A stretch of 64,000 nt of DNA from Sinorhizobium kostiense (GCF_017874595.1 NZ_JAGILA010000008.1:302738-366737); one strand, 5' to 3'; positions 1 through 8,568 are shown, counted from the stretch's first letter. Numbers and translations are program-made. The notes: generated by a model from the sequence alone, not told the origin.

Positions 1-710
1 GCAATGAGGTCGGTGAAATCGCGGACATGGCCGTAGGTGCCGGGATATTGGAAGATGGCTCCGAAGACGCCGGCGGCATCCAGATCCTTGAAGGGGTCGC
101 CGACGACGAGCTCCCATCCGAGCGGTTCAGCACGCGTCTTCAAGAGCGCGATCGTCTGCGGATGGCAATTCTCGTCGGCGAAAAAGGTCTTCGACTTGGA
201 TTTCGCGACGCGCTCGGCGATCGCCATTGCTTCCGCCGCCGCCGTTGCCTCGTCGAGCAGCGATGCGTTGGCGACATCGAGGCCGGTCAGATCGCAGACC
301 ATCGTCTGGTAGTTGAGCAAAGCTTCGAGCCGGCCCTGGCTGATTTCCGGCTGATAGGGTGTGTAGGCCGTGTACCAGGCCGGGTTTTCTAGGATGTTGC
401 GCTGGATCACCGGCGGCGTGATCGTGCCGTAATAGCCCTGGCCGATCAGCGACACGAGCTTTTCGTTGCGATTTGCCGTCTCGCGCAGCTTGTCGAGTGC
501 TTCCCGCTCGGTCATCGGCGCGCCCCAGGAAAGTGGCGTCTTCTGCCGAATTGACGCTGGAACGGTGTCGTCGATCAGCGCGTCGAGGCTCGGATATCCG
601 ACGACCTTGAGCATCTCCTCCATTTCGGTAACCGACGGGCCGATATGGCGGCGATTAGCAAAGTCGTAGGGCTTGTAGTCGGTAAAGGTGAAATCTTTCG
701 GCATACTCAT
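1..710 (-). CDS. gcvP: Glycine dehydrogenase (decarboxylating), P protein, N-terminal part
   Basis: P protein of the glycine cleavage system, the PLP enzyme that decarboxylates glycine and loads the aminomethyl group onto lipoyl-GcvH. Only the first ~236 residues lie in the window; the rest runs off the left edge. The N-terminus reads [17 protein letters not shown], followed by RRHIGP and, further in, [10 protein letters not shown] and [14 protein letters not shown], all hallmark P-protein motifs. The start ATG shares one base with the gcvH stop (TGATG), so the two genes are translationally coupled. A second ATG two codons later is an alternative start. It is the last gene of gcvT-gcvH-gcvP and should be controlled by the glycine riboswitch ahead of gcvT. 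Confidence 0.95.
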   Translation of the reverse strand, partial: MSMPKDFTFTDYKPYDFANRRHIGPSVTEMEEMLKVVGYPSLDALIDDTVPASIRQKTPLSWGAPMTEREALDKLRETANRNEKLVSLIGQGYYGTITPPVIQRNILENPAWYTAYTPYQPEISQGRLEALLNYQTMVCDLTGLDVANASLLDEATAAAEAMAIAERVAKSKSKTFFADENCHPQTIALLKTRAEPLGWELVVGDPFKDLDAAGVFGAIFQYPGTYGHVRDFTDLI

Positions 711-1072
711 CAGCCGACGAGCTCCTTATAGGCCGCTTCATCGAGAAGGGCATTGGCCGAGCTCGGATCGGCGAGCTTCAGCTTGAAAAACCAGGCGGCG
801 CCCTGCGCGTCGCTGTTGACGAGCGCCGGGTCCTCGACGATCGCCTGATTGACCTCGACGATTTCGCCGTCGAGCGGACAATAGACGTCGGATGCGGCCT
901 TCACCGATTCGACGGTCGCGGCCGAATCGCCCTTGGAGAAGTTCGCGCCGACCTCAGGCAGTTCCACGAAGACGAGATCGCCGAGCTGGCCGGCTGCGTG
1001 TTCGGTGATGCCGACCGTCGCAACGCCGCCTTCGATCTTCAGCCATTCGTGTTCTTCGGTAAATTTCAGCAT
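710..1072 (-). CDS. gcvH: Glycine cleavage system H protein
   Basis: Lipoyl carrier of the glycine cleavage complex; shuttles the aminomethyl group between the P, T and L proteins in the cytoplasm. The 120-residue length is normal for the family. The lipoylation site is Lys58 within [10 protein letters not shown], and the [12 protein letters not shown] segment is the standard hairpin ahead of it. The gene sits 15 nt downstream of gcvT and overlaps gcvP by one base. Nothing unusual is seen. Confidence 0.97.
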   Translation of the reverse strand: MLKFTEEHEWLKIEGGVATVGITEHAAGQLGDLVFVELPEVGANFSKGDSAATVESVKAASDVYCPLDGEIVEVNQAIVEDPALVNSDAQGAAWFFKLKLADPSSANALLDEAAYKELVG

Positions 1073-1087
1073 GCGCGCTTCTCCTGA

Positions 1088-2227
1088 TCAGCGTTTGTAG
1101 GTTTGTTTGACGAAGGGCAGGGCAGTGACCGTGACGGGCAGGTACTTGCCCCGCACCTCGGCAAAGAGTTTCGTGCCATTTCCCGCTTGCGTGGCGTCGA
1201 CGTAGCCCATGGCGATCGGACCATCGACGCTCGGGCCGAAGCCGCCGGACGTGACGGTGCCCGCTGCCGATCTGCCTTCGGCATCGGCGAACAGTTTCGC
1301 GCCGCCGCGCACCGGCGCGCGTCCGTCCGGCTTCAGTCCGACGCGCCGCCGGCTCGTCCCGTTGGCGAGTTCAGCTAGAATCCGATCCGCGCCGGGAAAA
1401 CCGCCCGCGCGCTCGCCGCCCGTGCGGCGGCTCTTCTGGATCGCCCATTCGAGTGCCGCTTCGACCGGCGTCGTAGAGGTGTCCATATCGTTTCCGTAAA
1501 GGCAGAGGCCGGCCTCGAGTCGGAGCGAATCGCGGGCACCGAGCCCAATCGGCATGACGTCGGGATGCTCGAGCAGGCGTTGAGTCACGTCCACCGCGGA
1601 GGCGATGGGAATGGAAATCTCGAAGCCGTCTTCACCGGTATAGCCGGAGCGGGAGATGACGCAGGCAACGTCGTGGAGGTCCGCTTCCGCGACATCCATG
1701 AAGCGCATGGAAGCGACGTCGGCCCAGAGTTCGCCGAGCACCGCTTCGGCACGAGGGCCCTGAAGCGCGATCAGCGCCCGGTCATTCAGCATCGTCACCA
1801 GACAGGTGTCGCCGAGACCTTTTTGCAGGTGCTGGAAGTCTGCGTCCTTGCAGGCGGCGTTGACGACGAGGAAGAGATGGTCGCCCCGGTTGGCGATCAT
1901 CAGATCGTCGAGGATTCCGCCGTCGTCATTGGTGAAAAGCGCATAGCGCTGGCGGCCTTCGCCAAGGCCAAGCACATCCACCGGCACCAGCCTTTCCAGC
2001 GCCAGAGCCGCATCGGCGATGCGGCCGGAGCGCGGGCGGATCGCGATCTGCCCCATATGGGAGACGTCGAAGAGGCCGGCGGCCGCGCGGGTGTGCAGGT
2101 GTTCCTTGAGCACACCGTCTGGATATTGCACCGGCATCTCGTATCCGGCGAATGGCACCATGCGCGCGCCGAGCGAAAGGTGCAGCGCGTGCAATGGCGT
2201 ATGCTTCAAGCGGGGGGTAGGTTCCAA
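1088..2227 (-). CDS. gcvT: Aminomethyltransferase, glycine cleavage T protein
   Basis: T protein: transfers the methylene group from aminomethyl-GcvH to tetrahydrofolate, releasing ammonia. The open frame extends further upstream, but I place the start at a TTG (2227-2225) because GGAGG lies 6 nt ahead of it and the resulting 379 residues is the usual length; the upstream extension lies between this start and the riboswitch. Motifs include HTPLHALHLSLGARMVPFAG near the N-terminus, LFDVSHMGQ and SRSGYTGEDGFEI (folate-binding core), and a C-terminal PVTVTALPFVKQ. First gene of the gcv operon and directly downstream of the glycine riboswitch. Confidence 0.93.
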   Translation of the reverse strand: MEPTPRLKHTPLHALHLSLGARMVPFAGYEMPVQYPDGVLKEHLHTRAAAGLFDVSHMGQIAIRPRSGRIADAALALERLVPVDVLGLGEGRQRYALFTNDDGGILDDLMIANRGDHLFLVVNAACKDADFQHLQKGLGDTCLVTMLNDRALIALQGPRAEAVLGELWADVASMRFMDVAEADLHDVACVISRSGYTGEDGFEISIPIASAVDVTQRLLEHPDVMPIGLGARDSLRLEAGLCLYGNDMDTSTTPVEAALEWAIQKSRRTGGERAGGFPGADRILAELANGTSRRRVGLKPDGRAPVRGGAKLFADAEGRSAAGTVTSGGFGPSVDGPIAMGYVDATQAGNGTKLFAEVRGKYLPVTVTALPFVKQTYKR

Positions 2228-2296
2228 ATCCGGCCTCCAGGTCTGGCGCGTCTTGCACCGGCTCACACTACCGGCGCCTGGCGCCGACAAATTCGA

Positions 2297-2450
2297 GCCC
2301 CCTCTGTCCCTTTGCCTGAGATTGTTATCCCTTCGGCGAGCGTAAGACGCTTCTCTCCAGAGTCCTTACCGGTATCCCGCTGGTCCTTTGGCCTGAGAGT
2401 TTCCGGGGCGGTTGCTCCTTCGGCACCGGATCGAACCGGTTTCTCCCAAC
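2297..2450 (-). promoter_or_regulatory. Tandem glycine riboswitch (gcvT leader)
   Basis: On the minus strand this leader holds two consecutive glycine aptamers. The first runs from GGGAGAAACC through CCGAAGGAGCAA to CTCTCAGGCCAAAGGACC. The second runs from GGACTCTGGAGAG through CCGAAGGGATAACAATCTC to AGGCAAAGGGACAGAGGGGG. These are the conserved P1/P3 cores of the gcvT element, joined by a short linker. It lies ~70 nt ahead of the gcvT start. Known members activate glycine-cleavage genes when glycine is high; that mode is inferred here. Confidence 0.93.
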
Positions 2451-2462
2451 AAGATCGTCTCC

Positions 2463-2492
2463 AGATAACGGCGAAGCCCGGATTTTGGCAAG
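2463..2492 (-). promoter_or_regulatory. Probable sigma-70 promoter of the gcv operon
   Basis: Upstream of the riboswitch the minus strand reads CTTGCC, an 18-nt spacer, then TTATCT. This resembles the rhizobial CTTGAC-N17-CTATAT promoter and would start transcription just before the first aptamer. The prediction rests only on motif and position. Confidence 0.4.
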
Positions 2493-2737
2493 GGCCAATG
2501 TCGCGACCGAACAAATTTTTGTCGCGGAGGTTTGGGCATCGATCGCCTGCGGCAATTCGGCCTTTGCAAATGTCGTGGGTCGCGGGTTACGAAGAGCCGA
2601 GGCTTGCTGCCGCCATTGCGCGGTCGGCCGGCCGTCTCGCAATTCGCCCTGAGCCCATCACCTCAAATTCACTGCCGCCTTGCGGCATGGCCACGAAAGC
2701 CCATGATCTGAAGAGCGCGTGGCTCGGAGACGACGAT

Positions 2738-3373
2738 ATGATCAGCAACACATCTGCCATTCTCGCCGCCGCCGTCAGCCTTGTTGTGGGCATGGCGCAT
2801 GCGCATGGGGAAACCTCCACTGCGCCCGGCGAAGACAACGTCAGGACGGTTCTGCAACCGGGGCACGACGTCCATTCCCGGAAATCCGCCCCAACAGCCG
2901 GGGTGATTGTCGCGAGCGGCAAACACGCCGGCCATACGCATGAGGACGAGCAGCACGTAGCAGAGCCGGTTTCAGCCGGCGATCTTGAAATCTCCGCCGG
3001 CGCGGCCAAGGCTATGCCGCCGGGTGCGAAGGTGGGTGGCGGCGGATTGACCGTCAAGAACAACGGCAATGCCGACGACCGGCTGGTCGCGGTCGAGAGC
3101 CCATCCGCGGGCCGGGTCGAACTGCACGAAATGACCATGGAGAACGACGTCATGAAGATGCGGAAGCTCGAGAACGGCATCGTCATTCCAGCCGGTCAGA
3201 CTGTGGAATTGAAGACCGGTGGGCTGCACCTGATGTTCATGGAAGTGGTAAAGCCTTTCGCCGAAGGCGACAGCGTGCCGGTTACCCTGATATTCGAAAG
3301 GGCAGGCAAAGTGGAGTTTGCGCTGCCGGTCGGCACCGCCGCAGGCGGGTCAAGCGAACACCAGCACAACTAG
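2738..3373 (+). CDS. Periplasmic copper chaperone, PCu(A)C domain, with His-rich N-terminal segment
   Basis: Secreted Cu(I) chaperone of the PCuAC (DUF461) family, which delivers copper to the CuA site of cytochrome oxidase or buffers periplasmic copper. The protein is 211 residues. A signal peptide ends near GMAHAHG. A ~70-residue linker with several His residues (GHDVH, KHAGHTH) follows, then the cupredoxin-like domain, whose Met/His ligands are visible in VELHEMTMENDVMKM and GGLHLMFMEV. A His tail (EHQHN) ends the protein. GGAG lies 8 nt before the chosen ATG; a much longer in-frame extension upstream overlaps gcvT antisense and is not credible. The gene stands alone, divergent from gcv. 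Confidence 0.85.
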   Translation: MISNTSAILAAAVSLVVGMAHAHGETSTAPGEDNVRTVLQPGHDVHSRKSAPTAGVIVASGKHAGHTHEDEQHVAEPVSAGDLEISAGAAKAMPPGAKVGGGGLTVKNNGNADDRLVAVESPSAGRVELHEMTMENDVMKMRKLENGIVIPAGQTVELKTGGLHLMFMEVVKPFAEGDSVPVTLIFERAGKVEFALPVGTAAGGSSEHQHN

Positions 3374-3425
3374 CGCGGGATGAACGAAGCGCGCGGTGCT
3401 CACCTCGGCCCGCGCCACTCGAATA

Positions 3426-3842
3426 TCAGTCCCGTTGAATGAACTCGTCGAGGAACGCTGCACCCTCTTCGTTCCCGGTCTCCTGCTCGATCAATGTCCC
3501 TTCGGCTCGGCCCTCCGCTGCACGCGGCTCGTCCCGCGCCTCCTCCCGTCGCTGGCCATTTTCCTCGTCCGGCTGGTATTCGAGGTAGTGACGCAAAGTT
3601 TCGGCGGCGCTCTCCTGTGGCGGACGTCTTTCGGCACTCATCAGCATCAGTGCCACGGCCAGCGCACCTTTCGTCGCCGCCGGCATGCTCGCCGCGGCCG
3701 CCGCCACCGCCTCCTTGCGGCGGGGTGAGAGAAGCGCCAGCGCTTCGTCGGTGGAGCCGTTGCCGCGCGGCCGGGCGGACGGCTTGGCGGCCTCCGCCGC
3801 ATAAGCCGCGGTCGTCGCGGATACGGTTACGACCTGGGTCAC
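3426..3842 (-). CDS. Hypothetical acidic/Ala-rich protein
   Basis: I do not recognise a family. From the GTG at 3842 it encodes 138 residues. The first half is Ala-rich with a possible amphipathic or weakly hydrophobic stretch (AVAAAAASMPAATKGALAVALMLM). The second half is highly charged (EENGQRREEARDEPRAAEG) and likely unstructured. The reading frame stays open to 4022, but the upstream part overlaps the promoter area of the CHRD gene. A GGGGTGAAAGG motif just ahead of the GTG is compatible with a ribosome site. It ends 52 nt from, and converges with, the copper-chaperone gene. Function unknown. Confidence 0.5.
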   Translation of the reverse strand: MTQVVTVSATTAAYAAEAAKPSARPRGNGSTDEALALLSPRRKEAVAAAAASMPAATKGALAVALMLMSAERRPPQESAAETLRHYLEYQPDEENGQRREEARDEPRAAEGRAEGTLIEQETGNEEGAAFLDEFIQRD

Positions 3843-4075
3843 CCTTTCACCCCGGAGTTGCGAGTACTTCTTCCTCTCTGCCAGACGCCGCTTGAGGACC
3901 GATGAAGGCTGGGGGTCGCATTTTATGCAAATAGCGAAACTTATGCCGGGAACTGGAAAATGCGATCGGCGCGCCGTTCGCCTCTGGCCTCCGGTTGTAC
4001 GCGCGTTATCTATGTACCCCACGGCAGGTGAAGCGCCATGCGGAACCGGGCCGGTAAAATCCGGAGGAACGAAGC

Positions 4076-4507
4076 ATGCTACCGAAAGCCATGAAGATCG
4101 GTGTCGTCGCGGTGATGGGTTTTCTCGCGGCAGCGTCGGTCGGCCTCGCAGAAGAGATGAAGTTCAAGGCGGAACTCAAGGGCAGTGAGGAGGTACCGCC
4201 GGTCGAAACCAGTGCGACGGGAACGGCCGACATCACCTATGATACCGAAAGCAAGAACCTCTCCTGGACCATCGAGCATTCGGGCCTCAGCGGCGATGTA
4301 ACCGCAGCGCATTTCCACGGTCCTGCCGCGCCGGGCGAGAACGCGCCACCCGTCGTGCCGATCGAAGTCTCGGCGCTCTCCAAGGGCGAGGCAACGCTGG
4401 ACGAGACCCAGGCCTCGGCGCTCACGGAAGGGCGGCTCTATGTAAACCTTCACACTGCAGCCCACCCGGACGGGGAAATTCGCGGCCAGGTCATGAAGGC
4501 TGAATAG
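4076..4507 (+). CDS. Secreted CHRD-domain protein
   Basis: A 143-residue secreted protein with one CHRD domain, a beta-rich domain named from chordin and common in small bacterial exported proteins of unknown role. Residues 1-25 form a signal peptide ending ASVGLAEE. The CHRD core shows AELKGSEEVPPV, AHFHGPAAPGENAPPV, and the closing LYVNLHTAAHPDGEIRGQV, which is the diagnostic end of the domain. Start supported by GGAGG 7 nt upstream. Monocistronic, with its own terminator 25 nt downstream. Confidence 0.85.
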   Translation: MLPKAMKIGVVAVMGFLAAASVGLAEEMKFKAELKGSEEVPPVETSATGTADITYDTESKNLSWTIEHSGLSGDVTAAHFHGPAAPGENAPPVVPIEVSALSKGEATLDETQASALTEGRLYVNLHTAAHPDGEIRGQVMKAE

Positions 4508-4531
4508 AGCGGGACAAGAGGGAGTGAGCGA

Positions 4532-4556
4532 GGGCGGGCGTAAGGCTCGCCCTTTT
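4532..4556 (+). terminator. Rho-independent terminator after the CHRD gene
   Basis: An 8-bp stem, GGGCGGGC pairing with GCTCGCCC (one G-U pair) around a short GTAAG loop, followed by TTTT. Confidence 0.75.
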
Positions 4557-4660
4557 CATGCCGATCGGAGCCGGGGCGCGATCACTATCAAGAGATTTGA
4601 TCTCGCGTGGGTGTCAGAATATCAATAATCGTCAAGGCCGTGGGGAAGGACGACGATTCG

Positions 4661-4774
4661 ATGCGTAAGATCTTGATGTTGCTCGCATTGGTAACACTGG
4701 CGGCGTGCCAGTCGGGGAAGGTGTTCGTCGGCGGCGAGGGCGAGTATTACCAAGGCATTGTGGCTCCTCGGTGA
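4661..4774 (+). CDS. Small lipoprotein, 37 aa
   Basis: A short gene with a clear lipoprotein signal: MRKILMLLALVTLAACQSG has two basic residues, a hydrophobic core and the lipobox LAAC with Cys16 as lipid anchor. The mature peptide would be only ~22 residues and Gly/Glu/Tyr-rich (GGEGEYYQG). AAGGA lies 10 nt before the ATG. Its position after the CHRD terminator suggests its own promoter. No family recognised. Confidence 0.65.
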   Translation: MRKILMLLALVTLAACQSGKVFVGGEGEYYQGIVAPR

Positions 4775-4784
4775 AGCGCCGTTT

Positions 4785-4826
4785 CTACAGCGCCAGACGT
4801 CTTTTCAGACGCGTGAAGGTCGCTCA
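4785..4826. repeat. Degenerate RIME-like palindrome
   Basis: CTACAGCGCCAGACGTC, then TTTTCAGACGCGTGAAGGTCGC, resembles the right palindrome of the RIME elements found elsewhere in this window. It forms a small GTCT/AGAC hairpin just after the 37-aa lipoprotein gene and may help end its transcript. Confidence 0.45.
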
Positions 4827-4837
4827 CAAAGATAAGA

Positions 4838-4940
4838 CTAAGGAAGTAGCGCCGCTAGGTTACGAGGGGCGCTAAGGAAGTAGCGCGGTTAGGTGATGAA
4901 GGCGGGCTAAGGAAATTAGCGAATACCGCTAACCTAAATT
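4838..4940 (+). repeat. Three tandem 34-35-nt repeats, two forming GGA-loop hairpins
   Basis: The motif CTAAGGAAGTAGCG starts at 4838 and 4872, with a variant CTAAGGAAATTAGCG at 4907, giving a 34-35-nt period. Copy 2 is a perfect hairpin, GCGCTA-AGGAAG-TAGCGC. Copy 3 is GCTAA-GGAAA-TTAGC. Copy 1 keeps the loop but pairs only 3 bp. A TTAGGT-like motif follows each copy, and the last is followed by its inverted form CCGCTAACCTAA. The array ends ~110 nt before the coiled-coil gene, so it could be in its leader or promoter. Confidence 0.75.
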
Positions 4941-5052
4941 GAAACTCACCGCTGCGAACCAGCTTTGCTATCCTGATCTTTATGTTTGCAGATCATCAGC
5001 GCTGTGCGCGCACGACTTGCTTGCAAGTCGCGTGTGTTCGGAAGGATCAGTT

Positions 5053-6846
5053 ATGGATCGTGTAAACAGCCCTGAGGCCACGTGCGACAGGCCGGCATTT
5101 TTCCGCAGCGACGGGCGCACCGCGGCGGTTCCATGTCATCGCTCGCGCCAGACGTCATTCGGGGCAATGCTCAGGCTGGTTCCGTTCTGCCTCATCATGA
5201 TGCTGCTTGGATCTCCCGCGAATGGGGAGACAGCAACTGACGACAAACTCGCCCCGCAAGACACTGTGGAGATAAGCGTTTCCGGATGGCATACCCTGCT
5301 CGGCGGCGTAGCCGAGGCGAGGCTGCTCAACGACGCCTTTACGATCGGGGCAAGTGGCACGGTCGAGCTTCCGGTAATCGGACGCGTAACTGCGGCAGGC
5401 CTGAGCGAGCGTGAACTGGCGAAGTTGATAGCCGATCTCTTGCAAGCTCGGAGCGGCAGCGACCAACGTCCGGTCACCAAGGTCCAGCGACGAGAACCGG
5501 CGGCAGAAGTGCCATCATCGCCAGCGACTACCCGGGTCGACGGGCCTCGGCCGGCAACGGAGCACCCGGGATATGAACGATCCCGGGTGGACGCTTTGCT
5601 CAGTGATTTGGCCGCCGCTCGCAAGGAGCTCGACAAGGCTCGCGGGGAGGCGCGTGCAGTGCGCCAGGCTGCTCGCGACGCTGCCGCAGGGCGCGACCGC
5701 CGCCTCGCTGCGGAGCGTCAACGCGTCGCCGCCGTGACGGAGCAACTCAATGCTGCCCGGTCCGGTCTCGCAGCCGCCAAGACTCGACTGGAGCAGGAAG
5801 CGAACACCGCGCGAGATCTGGATGCCGCGGTCGCCAAGGTCAACGAGGCTCGCCAGTTGGCCACGCGCGAACGGGCCAAGAGCGCCGAGTTGGAGTCAAA
5901 GCTCCTCGCAGCGCGCAAGGAACTCGACGCGTTCAGGGGCGGCGCGCTCTTGGCCGGCCGTGAGCGTGAGGAGATTCTCCGTAGCGATTTGGCGGTGGCC
6001 AAAGGCGACCTCGAGGCGACGCGGCGTGCCGCAGACGACGGCCGGGCGCAGGCGCGAGCGGCTGCCGCCATGGCGGCTGAACAAGGACGGGCCCTGGCAA
6101 ATGAGCGCCGGAGAGCCGAAGGGCTCGCGCGCGAGCTGGGGATCGTTCGGCGCGAATTCGAGCGTCTGGCGGCCACGACGGATGCGGCGATGCAATCAAA
6201 GGCTGCTGCGCTACGGGCGCGCAATGCTGCGGAGGCGTCGCTGGCAGACGCCACGCAGGCCCTTGAAGTGGCGCGGCAGAAGCTTTCCGGCCATGAACGA
6301 GCTCTCGCGATCGCTCGCCGATCGGCCTTGGAAGCCCGCGCCGAGTTGCGGGCGGCAAAACAGGCCGCCTTGCAGGCTGGAGCGCTTGCCGAGCTTGCGG
6401 CAAGCCGGGCTGGTGAGGCGCTCGACTTGGAACGCGAGAAGGCAAGAGCGCTTGCGCGCGATCTCGAAATAGCGCGCCAGGAACGCGACGCTGCAATGAA
6501 GGAATTGGCCGCGAGTTCGGCGGCGCAGAGCCAGGCGCTGGAAGAGCGCGACAATTTGAATGGCCGCCGGCCTGCCCTGGAGCGCGGGGGAGGCGACGTT
6601 TCCAAGCAGAAAGCCCGTCCCCGCAAAGCAAGCACTGGGCAAGAACAAAGCGGACGCGCCGACGATCGCGCCAGTGAGCATGCCAGGCCCGTGGCGCGAA
6701 AGCAGAAAAAGCCGGTCCGTGACCGTGGGGCAGCGGATATCCGCAAGGTGGAGCTCGCCAAGCCGCCCCGGCCCGATCGATCGGTGCCGATTGTGCTCCC
6801 GGATTCGCTGCTTCCCAGGCAGTCACCGATTCGCGGCCTTTGGTAA
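5053..6846 (+). CDS. Exported long coiled-coil protein with a partial polysaccharide-export-like domain
   Basis: A 597-residue protein. After a cytoplasmic stretch of ~40 residues comes one hydrophobic segment (MLRLVPFCLIMMLLGSPANG), probably a signal sequence or anchor. Next are ~80 residues resembling the start of a Wza/ExoF-type export domain (KLAPQDTVEISV, ELPVIGRVTAAGLSERELAKLI). Residues ~175-520 form a continuous Ala/Arg/Glu-rich coiled coil. The tail is basic and Pro-rich. GGAAGGA lies 6 nt before the chosen ATG; an in-frame start 114 nt upstream lacks such support and would overlap the repeat region. It is followed 51 nt later by another exported protein. The export-domain similarity is partial and the role is unknown. 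Confidence 0.7.
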   Translation: MDRVNSPEATCDRPAFFRSDGRTAAVPCHRSRQTSFGAMLRLVPFCLIMMLLGSPANGETATDDKLAPQDTVEISVSGWHTLLGGVAEARLLNDAFTIGASGTVELPVIGRVTAAGLSERELAKLIADLLQARSGSDQRPVTKVQRREPAAEVPSSPATTRVDGPRPATEHPGYERSRVDALLSDLAAARKELDKARGEARAVRQAARDAAAGRDRRLAAERQRVAAVTEQLNAARSGLAAAKTRLEQEANTARDLDAAVAKVNEARQLATRERAKSAELESKLLAARKELDAFRGGALLAGREREEILRSDLAVAKGDLEATRRAADDGRAQARAAAAMAAEQGRALANERRRAEGLARELGIVRREFERLAATTDAAMQSKAAALRARNAAEASLADATQALEVARQKLSGHERALAIARRSALEARAELRAAKQAALQAGALAELAASRAGEALDLEREKARALARDLEIARQERDAAMKELAASSAAQSQALEERDNLNGRRPALERGGGDVSKQKARPRKASTGQEQSGRADDRASEHARPVARKQKKPVRDRGAADIRKVELAKPPRPDRSVPIVLPDSLLPRQSPIRGLW

Positions 6847-6897
6847 GGTGCAAAGCGTATTTCGGGGCTTGCTTGGCCCAAGATGAGGAGCCAGACG

Positions 6898-7653
6898 ATG
6901 CGTAAGCACTTGGTAGCCACGTTCTTGATCGCAGTCGCGATCGGGCCCGCGTCGGCTCTTGCCTTAGGTTTTGGCACCAAGGTCGGCCCGGTTGGCGTCG
7001 GTGCTGGGGTGGAGATCAGCAAAAACGGCAGCTCGGCAGAAACAGGCGCGGACGCAGACGGAGTAGGTGGGGTGAAAGGAGGCGCCTCGCGCGGCAAGAA
7101 GGGTGAATCCAAAATTGAGGCCGGCGGCAATCTCGGCGGTAAGGGAGGTGGAGGCTCCGGTCCGAAGGGCAAGTCGTCGAAGGGTAAGGGCAAAGCCAAG
7201 GGCGACGAGGCTTCTGGCGGCCGGGCCTCGGGGCCTCGAGTAGCAGGCCGTGGCGGTGCCAACACGATCACCCCCGCAGCTTCGGCAAAGAGCCTGCGAG
7301 CATCGATCGATCTGCCGCCCGGCCTTCGGCCGTGGAAGAAAAAGCGAGCCGCACATGACCGAGGCGAATGGGCCTATCCCATCCGCCTGCAGTTGACGAT
7401 TGCAACGGTTCCGGGGACACCAAGCACAGTCGTTGGCGCCTGCCGGAAGGCGATTGCGTCGGCTGCGTCGCCGCTCGGCGCCGTGCGTGTGCGTGCCGCA
7501 AGCGCCGGTTCCCTGCTCCGACATCGCAATGGGGCGCTCACCGCCCCGCTTGCCGTCAGAATAGACTATGCAGGTCAAGACGGTATTGAGGTCCGTCAGG
7601 CGCGAATCAGGTGTCGCCTCGATTCGTCCGGCAAGGTCATCGCGGTGATCTAG
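6898..7653 (+). CDS. Secreted Gly/Lys-rich hypothetical protein
   Basis: A 251-residue exported protein of unknown function. Residues 1-22 (MRKHLVATFLIAVAIGPASA) form a signal peptide. A short VGPVGVGAGVEI segment leads into ~90 residues of low-complexity Gly, Lys and Ser (GGKGGGGSGPKGKSSKGKGK). The last ~120 residues look folded, with two Cys (ACRKAI and RIRCRL) that could pair. GAGGAG lies 7 nt before the chosen ATG; an ATG five codons earlier overlaps that ribosome site. It lies 51 nt after the coiled-coil gene and is probably co-transcribed. A strong hairpin follows. Confidence 0.7.
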   Translation: MRKHLVATFLIAVAIGPASALALGFGTKVGPVGVGAGVEISKNGSSAETGADADGVGGVKGGASRGKKGESKIEAGGNLGGKGGGGSGPKGKSSKGKGKAKGDEASGGRASGPRVAGRGGANTITPAASAKSLRASIDLPPGLRPWKKKRAAHDRGEWAYPIRLQLTIATVPGTPSTVVGACRKAIASAASPLGAVRVRAASAGSLLRHRNGALTAPLAVRIDYAGQDGIEVRQARIRCRLDSSGKVIAVI

Positions 7654-7729
7654 GCGAAGCTTGCTAAGGGGAACGGGACCTTAAACGAGGCCGGAAGGTC
7701 GACAAGCTTAGTGAGTGTGCAGAACGCCT

Positions 7730-7760
7730 GCGCTCTCCCTTCTGGGCGAAGGGAGAGCGC
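7730..7760. terminator. Bidirectional hairpin between convergent genes
   Basis: A perfect 12-bp stem, GCGCTCTCCCTT and AAGGGAGAGCGC, around CTGGGCG. It lies between the plus-strand secreted-protein gene and the minus-strand ABC operon. A weak T-rich tail follows on the plus side. Confidence 0.75.
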
Positions 7761-7794
7761 TTGTGAATAGGCTTCTCAATTGCCGCTGATGATC

Positions 7795-8568
7795 TCACGC
7801 AGGCCTATCGGAAGCGCTCGGTCGCCACTTGATGAGATGCTTCTCGGCGACGTCCAGGATGCTGTCGATAATCAAGACAAATATCGCAAGGATCAGGATG
7901 CCTGCGAAGACTCCGACTGCATCGAAATTGCCTTCCGCCTGAGCGATCAGATAGCCAAGCCCGGCGGAGGAACCGAGATACTCGCCGATGATCGCCCCGA
8001 CGACGGCAAAGCCGACCGAAGTGCGCAACGAAGACAGAATCCAGCTTGCCGCTGCGGGGAAGTAGACGTGGCGAAGCAGGTCCGACCGCTTGGCACCGAG
8101 AATGCGGGCGTTCGACAGCACCACTGGGTTCACTTCACGGACGCCCTGCATCGCGTTGAAGAAGGTGACGAAGAACACGAGCGTCACGGCCAGCGCCACC
8201 TTGGACCATAGACCGAGGCCGAGCCAGAGCACGAAGATTGGCGCAAGCACGACTCGGGGGATCGCGTTCAAGCCCTTGATGAAAGGGTCCAGTATGCGCG
8301 CGGCCGAACGGCTGAGGCCGAGCCAGACGCCTGCCGCCACGCCAAGTGCCGTTCCGACCAGATAGCCGAGCACGGTTTCCGTCAGGGTGATCGCCACATG
8401 GCTATAGAAGCTGGCGTCCATTACCCAGGAGATAACCTGGTTGAAAATGTCGACCGGCGCCGGGAAAAAGAAGACGTCGATCACGCCTGCCGCGACACCC
8501 AGCTGCCAACCGCCGACAAGTGCCACCAGCAGCACCACCTGGATTAAGCGTTCAGTCATGGCGTTCAT
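7795..8568 (-). CDS. ABC transporter permease, SsuC/TauC family
   Basis: Inner-membrane permease (257 aa) of an importer for a small organic compound of the nitrate/sulfonate/pyrimidine-precursor type. About six hydrophobic segments are visible. The cytoplasmic coupling loop follows GLNAIPRVVLAPIFVLWLG, as in BPD_transp_1 domains. The ATG at 8568 has GGAG 7 nt upstream and overlaps the 3' end of the ATPase gene by 17 nt, indicating translational coupling. Third gene of the operon binding protein - ATPase - permease. The substrate cannot be read from sequence. Confidence 0.9.
   Translation of the reverse strand: MNAMTERLIQVVLLVALVGGWQLGVAAGVIDVFFFPAPVDIFNQVISWVMDASFYSHVAITLTETVLGYLVGTALGVAAGVWLGLSRSAARILDPFIKGLNAIPRVVLAPIFVLWLGLGLWSKVALAVTLVFFVTFFNAMQGVREVNPVVLSNARILGAKRSDLLRHVYFPAAASWILSSLRTSVGFAVVGAIIGEYLGSSAGLGYLIAQAEGNFDAVGVFAGILILAIFVLIIDSILDVAEKHLIKWRPSASDRPA

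Noticed and set aside
1565..2737. N-terminal extension of the copper chaperone frame
   Set aside because: It lies opposite gcvT and the glycine riboswitch; the signal peptide start at 2738 explains the gene.
5718..7271. 517-codon minus-strand frame opposite the coiled-coil gene
   Set aside because: The Ser/Arg/Ala-rich product is the mirror of Ala/Glu/Arg codons of the coiled coil; no start signal.
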